The notes under the pieces: model-generated | What the model saw: only the letters and a program-made list of their open reading frames with translations | Database searches by the model: none | What the model was told of the DNA's origin: nothing | NCBI GenBank assembly: GCA_963712815.1 | Contig: CAVQJL010000011.1 | Location: 1-64,000, forward strand | Reading direction: 5' to 3' | Origin: RPQJ01 sp963712815 | Lineage (GTDB): Bacteria > Pseudomonadota > Gammaproteobacteria > Steroidobacterales > Steroidobacteraceae | DNA length: 64,000 bases | Position numbers and translations under genes: made by a program | Shown here: positions 52,920 through 61,539 of the stretch, piece after piece | How the letters are laid out: the number at the start of each line of letters is the position of its first letter | Numbering within the stretch: the stretch's first letter is position 1

Positions 52920-53219
52920 TCAGGGACGAGCCCGCCCTCTCGTTCGCGACTTCATGTAGCTGCGCAACACCGCGTTCATGCGGGACTGGTAGCGCGGCCC
53001 ATGCTGCCGGAACCAGTCCAGAACATCTTCGTCCACACGCAACGAAATGGCCTGCTTGCGGACCGGCTCGACCAGTTCCGCCGAGTCCCAGAAATCGCTC
53101 GGAAGCCCGGACAGCTCCGGCGGCGAGCTGTCACGCACCTCCTTATCGGACATGCGACGGAGCCGATCAAGGTCCGCGCGGCCTCGACTGGGAGCCTTTG
53201 CCTTCGATTGCCGTTTCAT
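52920..53219 (-). CDS. brnA: BrnA-family antitoxin, apparently without BrnT
   Basis: 99 residues with the BrnA pattern: LPSDFWDSAELVEPVRKQAI and SLRVDEDVLDWFRQHGPRYQ, SRMNAVLRSYM, a ribbon-helix-helix DNA-binding end. BrnA normally follows BrnT; no BrnT-like reading frame lies directly upstream (53220-53330), so this is an orphan, or the toxin is elsewhere. ATG at 53219. Confidence 0.8.
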   Translation of the reverse strand: MKRQSKAKAPSRGRADLDRLRRMSDKEVRDSSPPELSGLPSDFWDSAELVEPVRKQAISLRVDEDVLDWFRQHGPRYQSRMNAVLRSYMKSRTRGRARP

Positions 53220-53330
53220 ACTCAACGCGCTCCCTCTTCCTTGCCCGCCGCGCGGAGATCACCCGACGTTCGACCCGGCCGTTAGCATACGTTTGTATAT
53301 ACATCGCTGCACGTCTGGTAACGTTCGACC

Positions 53331-54632
53331 ATGCCCCGCCGCGCCGACATCGACGCCGCTGTCGAGCACCTCGGCCGCCATGCCGGTCGCGACGAGTGGG
53401 CCGCTCACCGGCGCGGGCACCTCGCCACGATGCTAGGCAAGATTCCGGAAGACTTCGGCCTCGACCTGGAGGGGCTGTTCGAGGAGGTTCGTCGCCTGGG
53501 CCACCTGTCCGCGATGGTCGGCTTCCTCGACGAATCGTTCCTGGCCTCGGAGCACGGTCCGGACCGCGAGAACGTGATCGACGACTACCTTCGCCGCCGG
53601 GGCTGGCAGGAAACCCCTCGCGCGCGTGAGTACCTGCAGGGCATCCGCACGACACCGCCCGCGCTGTACGAGGTCTGGGACGTTGCCTTCGGCGAGTGGA
53701 TCGAGGTGCGCGACCGGCTGCGCGACGGACCTCCACGGCGCATCGTCGAGAACAGCGGCAGCCAGACCCTGCAGCGCTGGGACTGCTTCGTCGCCCGGGT
53801 CGCAAATCCCCGTGACGAGCTCATGCTGACCGGTGGCGTACTGTCCCTCACGCGCCGTACCGCCGACGACATCGAGAAGCTCCTGAGGCGCGCCGCCGGC
53901 CGGCGCAAGAAGGAGCCCGCCGACGGCCTGTTCTTCCAGGGGTGGCTGAAGGGACTGCTGGACGCCGCGCGCCGGCCGCTGCCGACGTTGACCAACACGG
54001 ACGGCGACCCGCTGCTGCCCTCCACCGCACGGCTGCCGGCCGCCGATGGCGCCGCAAACGAGATCGAGCGTCGCATGGACGCTCTGGCGGGCTGGGAGCG
54101 TGACGAGGGCGACGTCCGGCAGTGGACGTGGAAGAAGCAACCGAGCGACGCGACGGGCACGGTGCTCGGCGGTGCCCGGCTGACGACGGATGGACTTGTC
54201 ATCGAGACGAACTCATGCGAACGCATGGATCGCGCGCTCACCATGCTGCGGCCAGCGCTCGGAGCGCTGGTCGGCGCCGGGCTAACCAGCCACGAGGACG
54301 TGGTGCACGCACTGCGCCAGCCGCCTTCGAGCCGGGCATCCACGCGCGCGCGTACTCCCGAGCCAGCGTCCGCCCTGGACCCGGCCGCGATGGCCGAAGC
54401 GTTGAATCGCGTCAAGGAAGCGTATTACCGCCGCACGCTCGACGAGCCCGTCCCGATGCTCGGCAACCGCACGCCGCGCGAATGCGCGCGCAGCAAGCAG
54501 GGCCGCAAGAAGCTTGCGAACTGGATCAAGGAAATCGAGAACGGCGAACTGAGGCAAGCCGGCGCCACGGGCGTGGCGCCGTACGACGTCAGTTGGCTGT
54601 GGCGCGAACTCGGGGTCGACGACGAGCGCTGA
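53331..54632 (+). CDS. 433-residue protein of unknown function
   Basis: No membrane segment or signal. The middle part has RRIVENSGSQTLQRWDCFVA, MLTGGVLSLTRRTADDIEKL and repeats of basic helices. The C-terminal MLGNRTPRECARSKQGRKKL followed by ANWIKEIENGE resembles a short motif seen in SEC-C and MbcA/ParS-type antitoxin-associated proteins. It is transcribed away from the brnA gene; the AT-rich intergenic segment GTATATACAT near 53295 may hold its promoter. Function unknown. Confidence 0.65.
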   Translation: MPRRADIDAAVEHLGRHAGRDEWAAHRRGHLATMLGKIPEDFGLDLEGLFEEVRRLGHLSAMVGFLDESFLASEHGPDRENVIDDYLRRRGWQETPRAREYLQGIRTTPPALYEVWDVAFGEWIEVRDRLRDGPPRRIVENSGSQTLQRWDCFVARVANPRDELMLTGGVLSLTRRTADDIEKLLRRAAGRRKKEPADGLFFQGWLKGLLDAARRPLPTLTNTDGDPLLPSTARLPAADGAANEIERRMDALAGWERDEGDVRQWTWKKQPSDATGTVLGGARLTTDGLVIETNSCERMDRALTMLRPALGALVGAGLTSHEDVVHALRQPPSSRASTRARTPEPASALDPAAMAEALNRVKEAYYRRTLDEPVPMLGNRTPRECARSKQGRKKLANWIKEIENGELRQAGATGVAPYDVSWLWRELGVDDER

Positions 54633-54695
54633 CAGGAGCGGGACCGTTCTGCGGCTGACAATCCTCGTCCGTGTTTACCCGGCCGCCGATGCGCG

Positions 54696-56741
54696 CTACC
54701 TCGGCATGCCCGAAAATCCCGCGGCGGCGCGCAGCGCATCGCCATCCATGACGTAGCCGTCGCTGACCACCGTCACCACGCGCCGCAGCGCGCCGAGATC
54801 GCTCGACACGTCGCCGGCCACCAGCACCATGTCGGCTTCCTTGCCGACCGCGATCGAGCCGGTGCGGTCGGCGACCCCGACCAGCCGTGCCGGATTGATC
54901 GTTGCGGTCTGCAGCGCCTCGGCCGCGCTCATCCCCGCCTGCTGGTAGATCTCGATCTCGCGCACCAGCTCGAGGCCCCACCCGTCGGTGCCGGCGACGA
55001 TCGGCACGCCGGCCTTGTGCAGCCGGCCGACCAGCTCGACGATCTTCGCGTAGCTCTCGCGCATGTCCGCGCGGGTCACCTCGCCGAACAGCGGGTAGCC
55101 GCCCTCCGCCAGCGCCCGCTCGAACACCGCCGGGAGGATCCCCGCATAAGGCGCAAAGCTGTAGCCGAGCTCGGGCGTGTCGTGGTTGAACGAGCGCTCG
55201 AAAATGACCATCGTCGGATCCACCCAGATCTTGCGTTCGGCCAGCTCGGCAACAAACGCTTTCATCGTTGGGCTGTCGAGATCGACCGTGCGCGCGAATT
55301 CCGCCGGTCCCTCGAAGCGCGCCGCGGTATTGGCCACGTCGACGACCGACTGCGGCATCGCCTGCATCAGCACGAAGTTGATGTGGGTCAGCTCGTCGTA
55401 ACCTGCCTCTACCGCCTCGAGCGGCCGCATCCCGGCCGGTACGTGGCCGAGCACGCGCAGTCCGAGGCGATGCGCCTCGGCGGCTGCCGGAGCGATCCAC
55501 GCCGGGTTCATCGAGGTGTAGAACTTGACGCCCCACAGGCCGGCGTCCTTGATCCTGCGCACCGCGGCGAGGGTCTCGGCCTCGCTCGACACCAGTTCGG
55601 CGCTTTGCGCGGCAAGCGGGTCCTTGCGGTCGACGATCGCGGCGACGAACGCCTCCGGGGCGACGATCTCGCCGGCCGCACGGCGTTGCTGGACCCGCTG
55701 CGTGTCTTCCGGCCGGTTCCCGGGGCTGCGAATCGAAGTCATGCCGGTCGCGACGTTGGCGAGCAGGTCGAACTCGTTGTCGAAATGCTTGTGGCTGTCC
55801 CACAGGCCAGGCACGAGCGTCTTGCCGCTGCCGTCGATGCGGCGCACTTCGGCAGGCGCAGTGAAGGCGGCGGTCGGCGCGACCGCCGTGATCTTGCCGC
55901 CGCTCGCCATGACCGACATGCCGTCGATGAAGCGGCCCGCGTCGGCGTCGAACATCTTCACGTTGTCGATCACGACCGGCACACGTGCCGCCTCGGTGAG
56001 GAACCGGGCGCCGATCGCCCGGGTCGCGGCGATCATCCCTTCGTCCTGCATCTTGCGCAGCGTCGGCAGGTGCTGTTCGTAGCCTTCACGAAACAGGCCC
56101 AGCCAGCCGAGCGTCGCGAAGTGCCTGTCCGCTGCATCGACCCAGAACGGCATGGGCTCCGCAGTCAGCCCTTCGACGAACACCAGTTGCGCCTCGACCT
56201 CACCGTGCTTGCCGTCGAGCCGGACCTTCGGGCCCCTGGTCAGCCGGGCGGTGCCGGAAGGCAGCAGCTTCATCACCCCGTCGTCGTCGGCCAGCAGCCG
56301 TTCGACGAACACACCCCTCATCGACGAGGGGCCACCCCTCGAAAGGTAGAACGCATCGCCGGCGGCCGCCTGGCCCCGGTCGGCGCCGCTGTCCCAGGAG
56401 GCCGTGCCGTCCTTGACGCGGAAGACCTCGGCCGCATCACCGTAATCCGTCACGCCGCGAACCTCGAGTTCGACCAGCTTTCCAGCGGCGTCGAGCCGCA
56501 GCTTGCCGTCGATCTCGGTGATCCAGCCGCGCAGGTCCTGCGACTTGCGGAAGGCGTGCGCCCCGTCCGCCGTCTTCCAGCGCCACTCCCGGCCGTGCGT
56601 GTTGCTCTCCGACACGATCACGTACGACAGCGCGTCCGGCGGCGGTTGCATCAGCTGGTCCCTGGGAACCGGCGCGGCAACGGCTGCCGTGGCGGCAGAC
56701 ACAACGAAGAGGACGGCAGCGGCTGCCAGGCGAATCGTCAT
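54696..56741 (-). CDS. Exported amidohydrolase-family protein
   Basis: 681 residues with a signal peptide (RLAAAAVLFVVSAATAAVAA). An N-terminal domain of about 280 residues is followed by an amidohydrolase TIM-barrel (VIDNVKMFDADAGRFIDGMS, KTLVPGLWDSHKHFDNEFDL carrying the HxH metal ligands, later YDELTHINFVLM, and GTDGWGLELVREIE). Such enzymes in the periplasm often cleave peptides or lactones; substrate unknown. The ATG at 56741 starts the signal peptide; longer extension to 56861 is unlikely. Confidence 0.82.
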   Translation of the reverse strand: MTIRLAAAAVLFVVSAATAAVAAPVPRDQLMQPPPDALSYVIVSESNTHGREWRWKTADGAHAFRKSQDLRGWITEIDGKLRLDAAGKLVELEVRGVTDYGDAAEVFRVKDGTASWDSGADRGQAAAGDAFYLSRGGPSSMRGVFVERLLADDDGVMKLLPSGTARLTRGPKVRLDGKHGEVEAQLVFVEGLTAEPMPFWVDAADRHFATLGWLGLFREGYEQHLPTLRKMQDEGMIAATRAIGARFLTEAARVPVVIDNVKMFDADAGRFIDGMSVMASGGKITAVAPTAAFTAPAEVRRIDGSGKTLVPGLWDSHKHFDNEFDLLANVATGMTSIRSPGNRPEDTQRVQQRRAAGEIVAPEAFVAAIVDRKDPLAAQSAELVSSEAETLAAVRRIKDAGLWGVKFYTSMNPAWIAPAAAEAHRLGLRVLGHVPAGMRPLEAVEAGYDELTHINFVLMQAMPQSVVDVANTAARFEGPAEFARTVDLDSPTMKAFVAELAERKIWVDPTMVIFERSFNHDTPELGYSFAPYAGILPAVFERALAEGGYPLFGEVTRADMRESYAKIVELVGRLHKAGVPIVAGTDGWGLELVREIEIYQQAGMSAAEALQTATINPARLVGVADRTGSIAVGKEADMVLVAGDVSSDLGALRRVVTVVSDGYVMDGDALRAAAGFSGMPR

Positions 56742-56871
56742 GGTGGATTTCCCCCGAGTCTTCTTTGGCCGCGGAGGATGGCTGGTAGCGGGAGCCGAAG
56801 CAAGCTTCGGGAAGCGCGGTGGATCGTCCGGGAGGAGGATCGTCAGGAGGGCCTTCGGCAATTGCCGGCGC

Positions 56872-57219
56872 CTAAAGCGCTGCCAACCGCTCCACCGTAT
56901 CCGGATAGCGTCGCACGAGATGTATCAGCAGCGCGGCTTGCGCATTCGGCCGCGCTCGCCCCTGCTCCCAGTTCTCCAGAGTCCGGACGTTGGTTCGCAG
57001 GTACGCCGCGAACACGCCTCGGGAAAGATTCAGGCGCTCGCGCACTCGGACGAGTTCGCCCGGTGTCAGCTCGGGCGCTGGCTTGAAGACCACCGCGTGC
57101 GTGCGCAGCGTGCGCTTGCCGCCTCGCGAAGCTTCCAGGGCTCCCATGCCTTCGATGAGTTCACCGAAGAGGTCGCGACGCGCCGTGGACTTGTCGCTTG
57201 CCATCAATCGTTTAGCCAT
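56872..57219 (-). CDS. HTH antitoxin of the second RelE/HTH pair
   Basis: 115 residues. C-terminal helix-turn-helix (RERLNLSRGVFAAYLRTNVR, TLENWEQGRARPNAQAA) as in the first pair's antitoxin. It overlaps the toxin by eight bases, the same overlap as at 381-388, and should repress the promoter at 57566-57593. Confidence 0.85.
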   Translation of the reverse strand: MAKRLMASDKSTARRDLFGELIEGMGALEASRGGKRTLRTHAVVFKPAPELTPGELVRVRERLNLSRGVFAAYLRTNVRTLENWEQGRARPNAQAALLIHLVRRYPDTVERLAAL

Positions 57220-57559
57220 CCAGCCTCCGCGCCATCAGTTCCGCCTCAATCGCTTTCTTCAGAATCCGTCGCTGCCCGGCGGTCAAGTCGCTGACCTCGT
57301 TCTTGTCGTAGAGAGTGAACAGCCAGAATTGCTGGCCCGCATTCCAGTGGAAATAGATGACGCGCAAACCGCCGCGTGTTCCTTTACCGCGGCGCCGATC
57401 AGAAAACCTGAGCTTCCTGAGGCCGCCAGCACCCGGGACGATGTCGCCGGCATCTGGTCGCGCCATCAACGCGAGCTGCAAAGCGGCGAAGCCGTCGTCC
57501 GACAGGTAACTGGCGCGAAGTCTCTCGAAGGCGGGTAACTCAACGAACGTCGCTTTCAA
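57212..57559 (-). CDS. RelE-type toxin of the second pair
   Basis: 115 residues. Conserved strands LRKLRFSDRRRGKGTRGGLR, VIYFHWNAGQQFWLFTLYDK, and the C-terminal helix match the first toxin (74-388). The start is TTG at 57559, which lies six bases after the -10 box of its promoter, so translation is probably leaderless, as in the first locus. Confidence 0.85.
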   Translation of the reverse strand: MKATFVELPAFERLRASYLSDDGFAALQLALMARPDAGDIVPGAGGLRKLRFSDRRRGKGTRGGLRVIYFHWNAGQQFWLFTLYDKNEVSDLTAGQRRILKKAIEAELMARRLDG

Positions 57560-57565
57560 TGGCGC

Positions 57566-57593
57566 ACTATACGCAAGTTGCGGTTATTCACAA
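57566..57593 (-). promoter_or_regulatory. Promoter and operator of the second toxin-antitoxin pair
   Basis: On the minus strand: TTGTGA (57588-57593), a 16-base spacer, TATAGT (57566-57571). A near-palindrome TAACCGCAACTTGCGTATA (57568-57586, seven of nine pairs) overlaps spacer and -10 box. The start codon is six bases after the -10, so both toxin loci share spacing, operator placement and leaderless start. Confidence 0.65.
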
Positions 57594-57770
57594 GATGCAC
57601 CACTGTGCGGGATGCCGTGTGCACGCAACAGCCAGATTTCGGCTGCATTCAGTGACAAATGACGGGCCTGGGTCAGGCTCGAGTGCCGCGGCGGGGACGC
57701 GACCGGCGGCGGTTCCGCGGACCCCGGCAAAACGGATCTGGCTTGCACGCGGGGTGCGATGAAGCCGCAA

Positions 57771-58418
57771 CTACCGCCCGCACCTCAGGCTGTACCTTGC
57801 GCGCTTGAGCCGATGCCACTCGGCACGCAACCGCTCGCCTTCTTCCGGACCGTAACCCGCTCTCATCCGCGAATTGATGTCGTCGATTCTCCGATCCACG
57901 GCAGCACACGCCCTAGCGTTCGACGGCTCCGCAGACCCCGAGACGGTCGGCCCCTCTCCGGTGGAACCGGACTGCGACGTGTAGCCGCGTGATGCCGGTC
58001 GCTGCACCTGGGCCTGCTGCTGTCTGAGCCGAGCAACCTCACGCGGATCGGGCTGATCGACGACCAGAGTCCGCGGTTTCGCGTCGGCAGCGCAGGGCCG
58101 GTCCGAGACGACGCGCTGTCCGTTCACTTCGCACTCATAGATACCCACATAACTTTCGCGGCCAGTGCGAGCGGGTGGCGGTCCCTCGTAACGGAAGGCC
58201 TGCGGCTCGGCGGCCGGCGGAACCACCGACACCGGCATTTCAACGATCCCCGCCTCCAGACCTTCTGGGGGGTTCGCCGGCTCTCGCGCTTCAGAGAAGA
58301 AGTATGTCCACCCGAAGAAAGCGACGGCGACGGCGGCACCGAGCGCGACTACTCGCTGAGGCGCCTCCTGCGTGCGTCGATTGCGCCGCTCGAGTTCGTC
58401 CCACTCCAAGCCCAACAC
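57771..58418 (-). CDS. Membrane-anchored protein with a Cys-containing DUF4124-like segment
   Basis: About 215 residues. One membrane helix (VVALGAAVAVAFFGWTYFFS), a Pro-rich linker, then ESYVGIYECEVNGQRVVSDR PC with a Cys pair (recalls DUF4124), a coiled or disordered stretch rich in Gln and a C-terminal helical domain (ACAAVDRRIDDINSRMRAGY) with further Cys residues. Start is uncertain (GTG 58421/58418 or TTG 58415), placed after an AAGGAGAG site. Periplasmic role likely, function unknown. Confidence 0.6.
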   Translation of the reverse strand: MLGLEWDELERRNRRTQEAPQRVVALGAAVAVAFFGWTYFFSEAREPANPPEGLEAGIVEMPVSVVPPAAEPQAFRYEGPPPARTGRESYVGIYECEVNGQRVVSDRPCAADAKPRTLVVDQPDPREVARLRQQQAQVQRPASRGYTSQSGSTGEGPTVSGSAEPSNARACAAVDRRIDDINSRMRAGYGPEEGERLRAEWHRLKRARYSLRCGR

Positions 58419-58433
58419 CACTCTCCTTGCCAA

Positions 58434-59117
58434 TCAGGTCGCTGCCGGCAGCACGTACTTGATCTTCTCGCCGTCGAACGTCACGAGGCCGCGCTTGATG
58501 AGCTGCTTCACGACCGCCTGAGCAACCGCCGGCGCCACCTTGTTGCCGAGCCGAGCCAGTACGTACGGCTCCAGCTTCTTGCGGGAGGCAGGTCGACTCT
58601 TCGGATCCGATACGAACGCCGCGACGATCTTGCCGACATCCTGCTCGGCCAGCGTCGCGCGTGGCGGTGTCGGCTTCTCGGTCGCTTTGGTTTCGGATGA
58701 CTTCTCTGCCTGGGCCTGCATCCGCGCCGCCAGTGCCAGCGCCTCAGGGATCGAACCAGCCTTGTCGACGGCGCACCCCTTGCCTCGCATGAAGTCGAAG
58801 AGCGCATCGAAACCACCGTCACCGGTCACGACAATGCAGATCGATCTGCGGCGAGCCGCGACGTCCTGCTCGCGCAGCACGCCGAGGAAGTAGGCGATGT
58901 GAAAGTCGAGCGCGTTCTTGCCGTTCTTCGAACTCTGCACGAGCTGAAGCCGATCGCCGAGCGGCTTCCAGGCATTGACCATCGCTGCGTCGAACTTGTT
59001 CTGGTGAGGCCCGTGAAAGACCCAGAGGTGGCTGTGCTCGCCACGAACGCGCGCGACGTGCTCGGGCGGCGGCTGCAGGTTCTCGAAGTCGACGAGCAGA
59101 TGAAGCGCGGTACTCAA
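58434..59117 (-). CDS. NYN/PIN-domain RNase-like protein
   Basis: 227 residues. N-terminal NYN (PIN-like) domain: LHLLVDFENLQPPP with metal-binding Asp, LQLVQSSKNGKNALDFHIAY with the next acidic residue, SICIVVTGDGGFDALFDFMR. C-terminal winged-helix-like part (SRPASRKKLEPYVLARLGNK, VVKQLIKRGLVTFDGEKIKY), similar to OST-HTH/LOTUS-associated proteins. Probably a nuclease or RNA-binding protein. TTG start at 59117 is uncertain. Confidence 0.8.
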   Translation of the reverse strand: MSTALHLLVDFENLQPPPEHVARVRGEHSHLWVFHGPHQNKFDAAMVNAWKPLGDRLQLVQSSKNGKNALDFHIAYFLGVLREQDVAARRRSICIVVTGDGGFDALFDFMRGKGCAVDKAGSIPEALALAARMQAQAEKSSETKATEKPTPPRATLAEQDVGKIVAAFVSDPKSRPASRKKLEPYVLARLGNKVAPAVAQAVVKQLIKRGLVTFDGEKIKYVLPAAT

Positions 59118-59264
59118 GGTCGAAAGGCTTCCGTGCGGTGGCGACTTGTAGCGCGGCGGAAAGTCGGCCCGCTCCTAACTGCGTCGCAATTCCTCGGCCC
59201 GCCGGAACCAAGGTGACGGGTCAGTATGCCGATCCGGTTCAGATTCCGTGTCGGCTGCTCCGCT

Positions 59265-59972
59265 TTACTTTCTGAGCTCGTCGAGCAGCACCCAGTCCCC
59301 CGGCGCCCGCTCGTAGGACCAGAAGTGCCACCCGCTCATCGCGCTCTGCCGCCCGGCCGCAGCCCGTGCTGCCAGCGAGGGTGAATTAAAGACCTCGCCC
59401 GCGAATCGAATCGAGCCGTCCGGCCGGACGCGCGCGGTCAAGAGCTTGCCTTTGTAGCGGCGACGCAGTCGAGCGGGCCGGTTGGCGTACTTAGCGAGAA
59501 CCGGCGCACCGGCAACCTTGTCCGCCTTCCGAACCGCTTTGAGCGGCTTGGATCGTGGCTGGGTCCCCATGATCTCCCTCAGCCGCCCCCGTTCAAGCTC
59601 CCTAATCTCGCGAGCCAGTCGAGTCCGCAGGTTCTCGGCTCGCGCGAACTTGCCGCCCACCCTATTGCCGACCGGCTTGAGAATTCTCAGGGCGAGCGAC
59701 TCCAGCTCGCGGATGTGTCCGTCCTGGATGGTCAGGTACACGCTGAATCGATCCCACGACGCACCGTGCCGGTCCTTGAGGTGCGCCTTGAGGCGGTTGC
59801 GAAGGTTGCTTGCCAGGCCCACGTAGTAGAGGCGATCCCGGCGGTAGAGCACGTAGATTCCGTGTCGCCCGCGGACGTAGTTGCGAACGACGTCCTGGTA
59901 CTCCTCAAGCGCTTTCCGCGAGACGTTCTCGAGATACTGGGACACCAGCGACTGGCGTCTACTGCTTTTCAT
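59265..59972 (-). CDS. GIY-YIG nuclease with a RAMA-like C-terminal domain
   Basis: 235 residues. GIY-YIG core GRHGIYVLYRRDRLYYVGLA, a following SNLRNRLKAHLKDRHGASWD helix and ESLALRILKP, then a C-terminal region YKGKLLTARVRPDGSIRFAG with EVFNSPSLAARAAAG and GWHFWSYERAPGD. The latter matches the restriction-associated RAMA-type domain seen in nucleases near restriction systems. The gene overlaps hsdM by 14 bases, so it belongs to the restriction operon and may be an extra nuclease. Confidence 0.78.
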   Translation of the reverse strand: MKSSRRQSLVSQYLENVSRKALEEYQDVVRNYVRGRHGIYVLYRRDRLYYVGLASNLRNRLKAHLKDRHGASWDRFSVYLTIQDGHIRELESLALRILKPVGNRVGGKFARAENLRTRLAREIRELERGRLREIMGTQPRSKPLKAVRKADKVAGAPVLAKYANRPARLRRRYKGKLLTARVRPDGSIRFAGEVFNSPSLAARAAAGRQSAMSGWHFWSYERAPGDWVLLDELRK

Positions 59973-61490
59973 GTTTCACCCCCGCTCCCGAGCTCTCAGC
60001 TAGGTCCGCCTCGATCAGCCTGAACTGCTCCAGCGCCGCCTCGAGGTCTTCGACGATCTCCTGCGCGATCACGTCCGGCGGCGGCAGGTTGTCGCTGTCG
60101 GCCAGCGATGTCGTCCCTGAGCCAGAAGATGTCGAGGCTGGCCTTGTCGCGGGCGACCAGCTCGTCGTAGTCGTAGACGCGCCAGCGGCCGTCGGGCCGT
60201 GCCTGCCTTCGGTCGCTCGCGACCAGGTCGGCCTCGCGGTCATGGCGGTTGGCCGGGTTGTAGAGCGCGCACGAACTCGTCCAGGTCCGCGCGCTTCAGC
60301 GGGTTGGTCTTCAGCGTGAAGTGCTTGTTGGTGCGCAGGTCGTAGATCCAGAGCTTCTTCGTCCACGGCGTCTCGCTGGCCGGCTTCTTGTCGAAGAAGA
60401 GCACGTTGGCCTTCACGCCCTGCGCGTAGAACAGGCCGGTGGGCAGGCGCAGCAGGGTGTGCACGTCGCACTCGTGCAGCAGCTTGCGGCGGATGGTCTC
60501 GCCGGCGCCGCCTTCGAACAGCACGTTGTCGGGCACCACCACCGCGGCGCGGCCGTGCGGCTTGAGCAGCGTCTTGATGTGCTGCACGAAGTTGAGCTGC
60601 TTGTTGCTGGTGGTGGCCCAGAAGTCGTCGCGCTCGACGATGTCCTTCTCGGTGGAGGTCTTGCCGTCCTCGCCGACGATCATCGTGCTGCTCTTCTTGC
60701 CGAAGGGCGGATTGGCCAGCACCACGTCGAAGCGCTCGCCGGGGTCGGCCGCCAGCGCGTCGGCCACCTTGACGGGCACGCTCTTCTCCGAGCCGATGCC
60801 GTGCAGCATCAGGTTCATCGCGCACACGCGCGCGGTGGCCTGCACCAGCTCCCAGCCGCGGAAGGCGCCTTCCTTGAGGTGGCGCTTCTCGTCGCGGGTG
60901 AGGTTGGGGTAGTGCTGCGTGATGTAGTCGTGCGCGGCGAACAGAAAGCCGCCGGTGCCGCAGGCCGGGTCGCAGATCGTCTCGCCGGGCTTGGGCGCGA
61001 TGCAGTCCACCATCGCCTGGATCAGCGCGCGCGGCGTGAAGTACTGGCCGGCGCCGCTCTTGGTGTCCTGCGCGTTCTTCTCCAGCAGGCCCTCGTAGGC
61101 GTCGCCCTTCACGTCGGCGCCCATCGCCGACCAGTTCTCGTCGTCGATCAGGTCGACGATCACGCGCCGCAGCTTGGCCGGGTCCTGGAACTTGTTCTGC
61201 GCCTTGCCGAAGATCAGCGCCGAGCGTGCCCGGCTCGCTTGCCCAGCTGCTTCCAGCGTGTGGCGGTAGTGGTCGAACAGCTCATCGCCGTCCTTGGCCA
61301 GCAGCGCGGGCCAGGCGTAGGCCGCGGGGATGAGGCTCGGCTGGTTGTACGGCGGCCGGCTGCGCTCGTCCGCCATCTTGAGGAACAGCAGGTAGGTGAG
61401 CTGCTCGACGTAGTCGCCATAGCTCATCCCGTCGTCGCGCAGGACGTTGCAGTAGTTCCAGAGCTTCTGGACCAGGGCGTTGCCGGTCAT
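59959..61490 (-). CDS. hsdM: Type I restriction-modification DNA methylase (HsdM), two frameshifts
   Basis: About 510 residues when repaired: N-terminal HsdM_N (WNYCNVLRDDGMSYGDYVEQ), AdoMet motif DPACGTGGFLFAAHDYITQH, catalytic ANPPFG and the later LLRLPTGLFYAQGVKANVLF. One-base changes near 60258 and 60105 break the C-terminal part; it resumes as NLPPPDVIAQEIVEDLEAAL. HsdM methylates adenine in the S-subunit-defined target. ATG at 61490, only 46 bases from the IS element. Confidence 0.88.
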
Positions 61491-61539
61491 ACCTGCGCAG
61501 CATCTTCGAGCTGATGGCCGCTTTCGATCACTGTTCTAG

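Noticed and set aside
60321..61514. 397-residue open frame opposite hsdM
   Set aside because: Antisense shadow of the methylase gene; no recognisable motifs.
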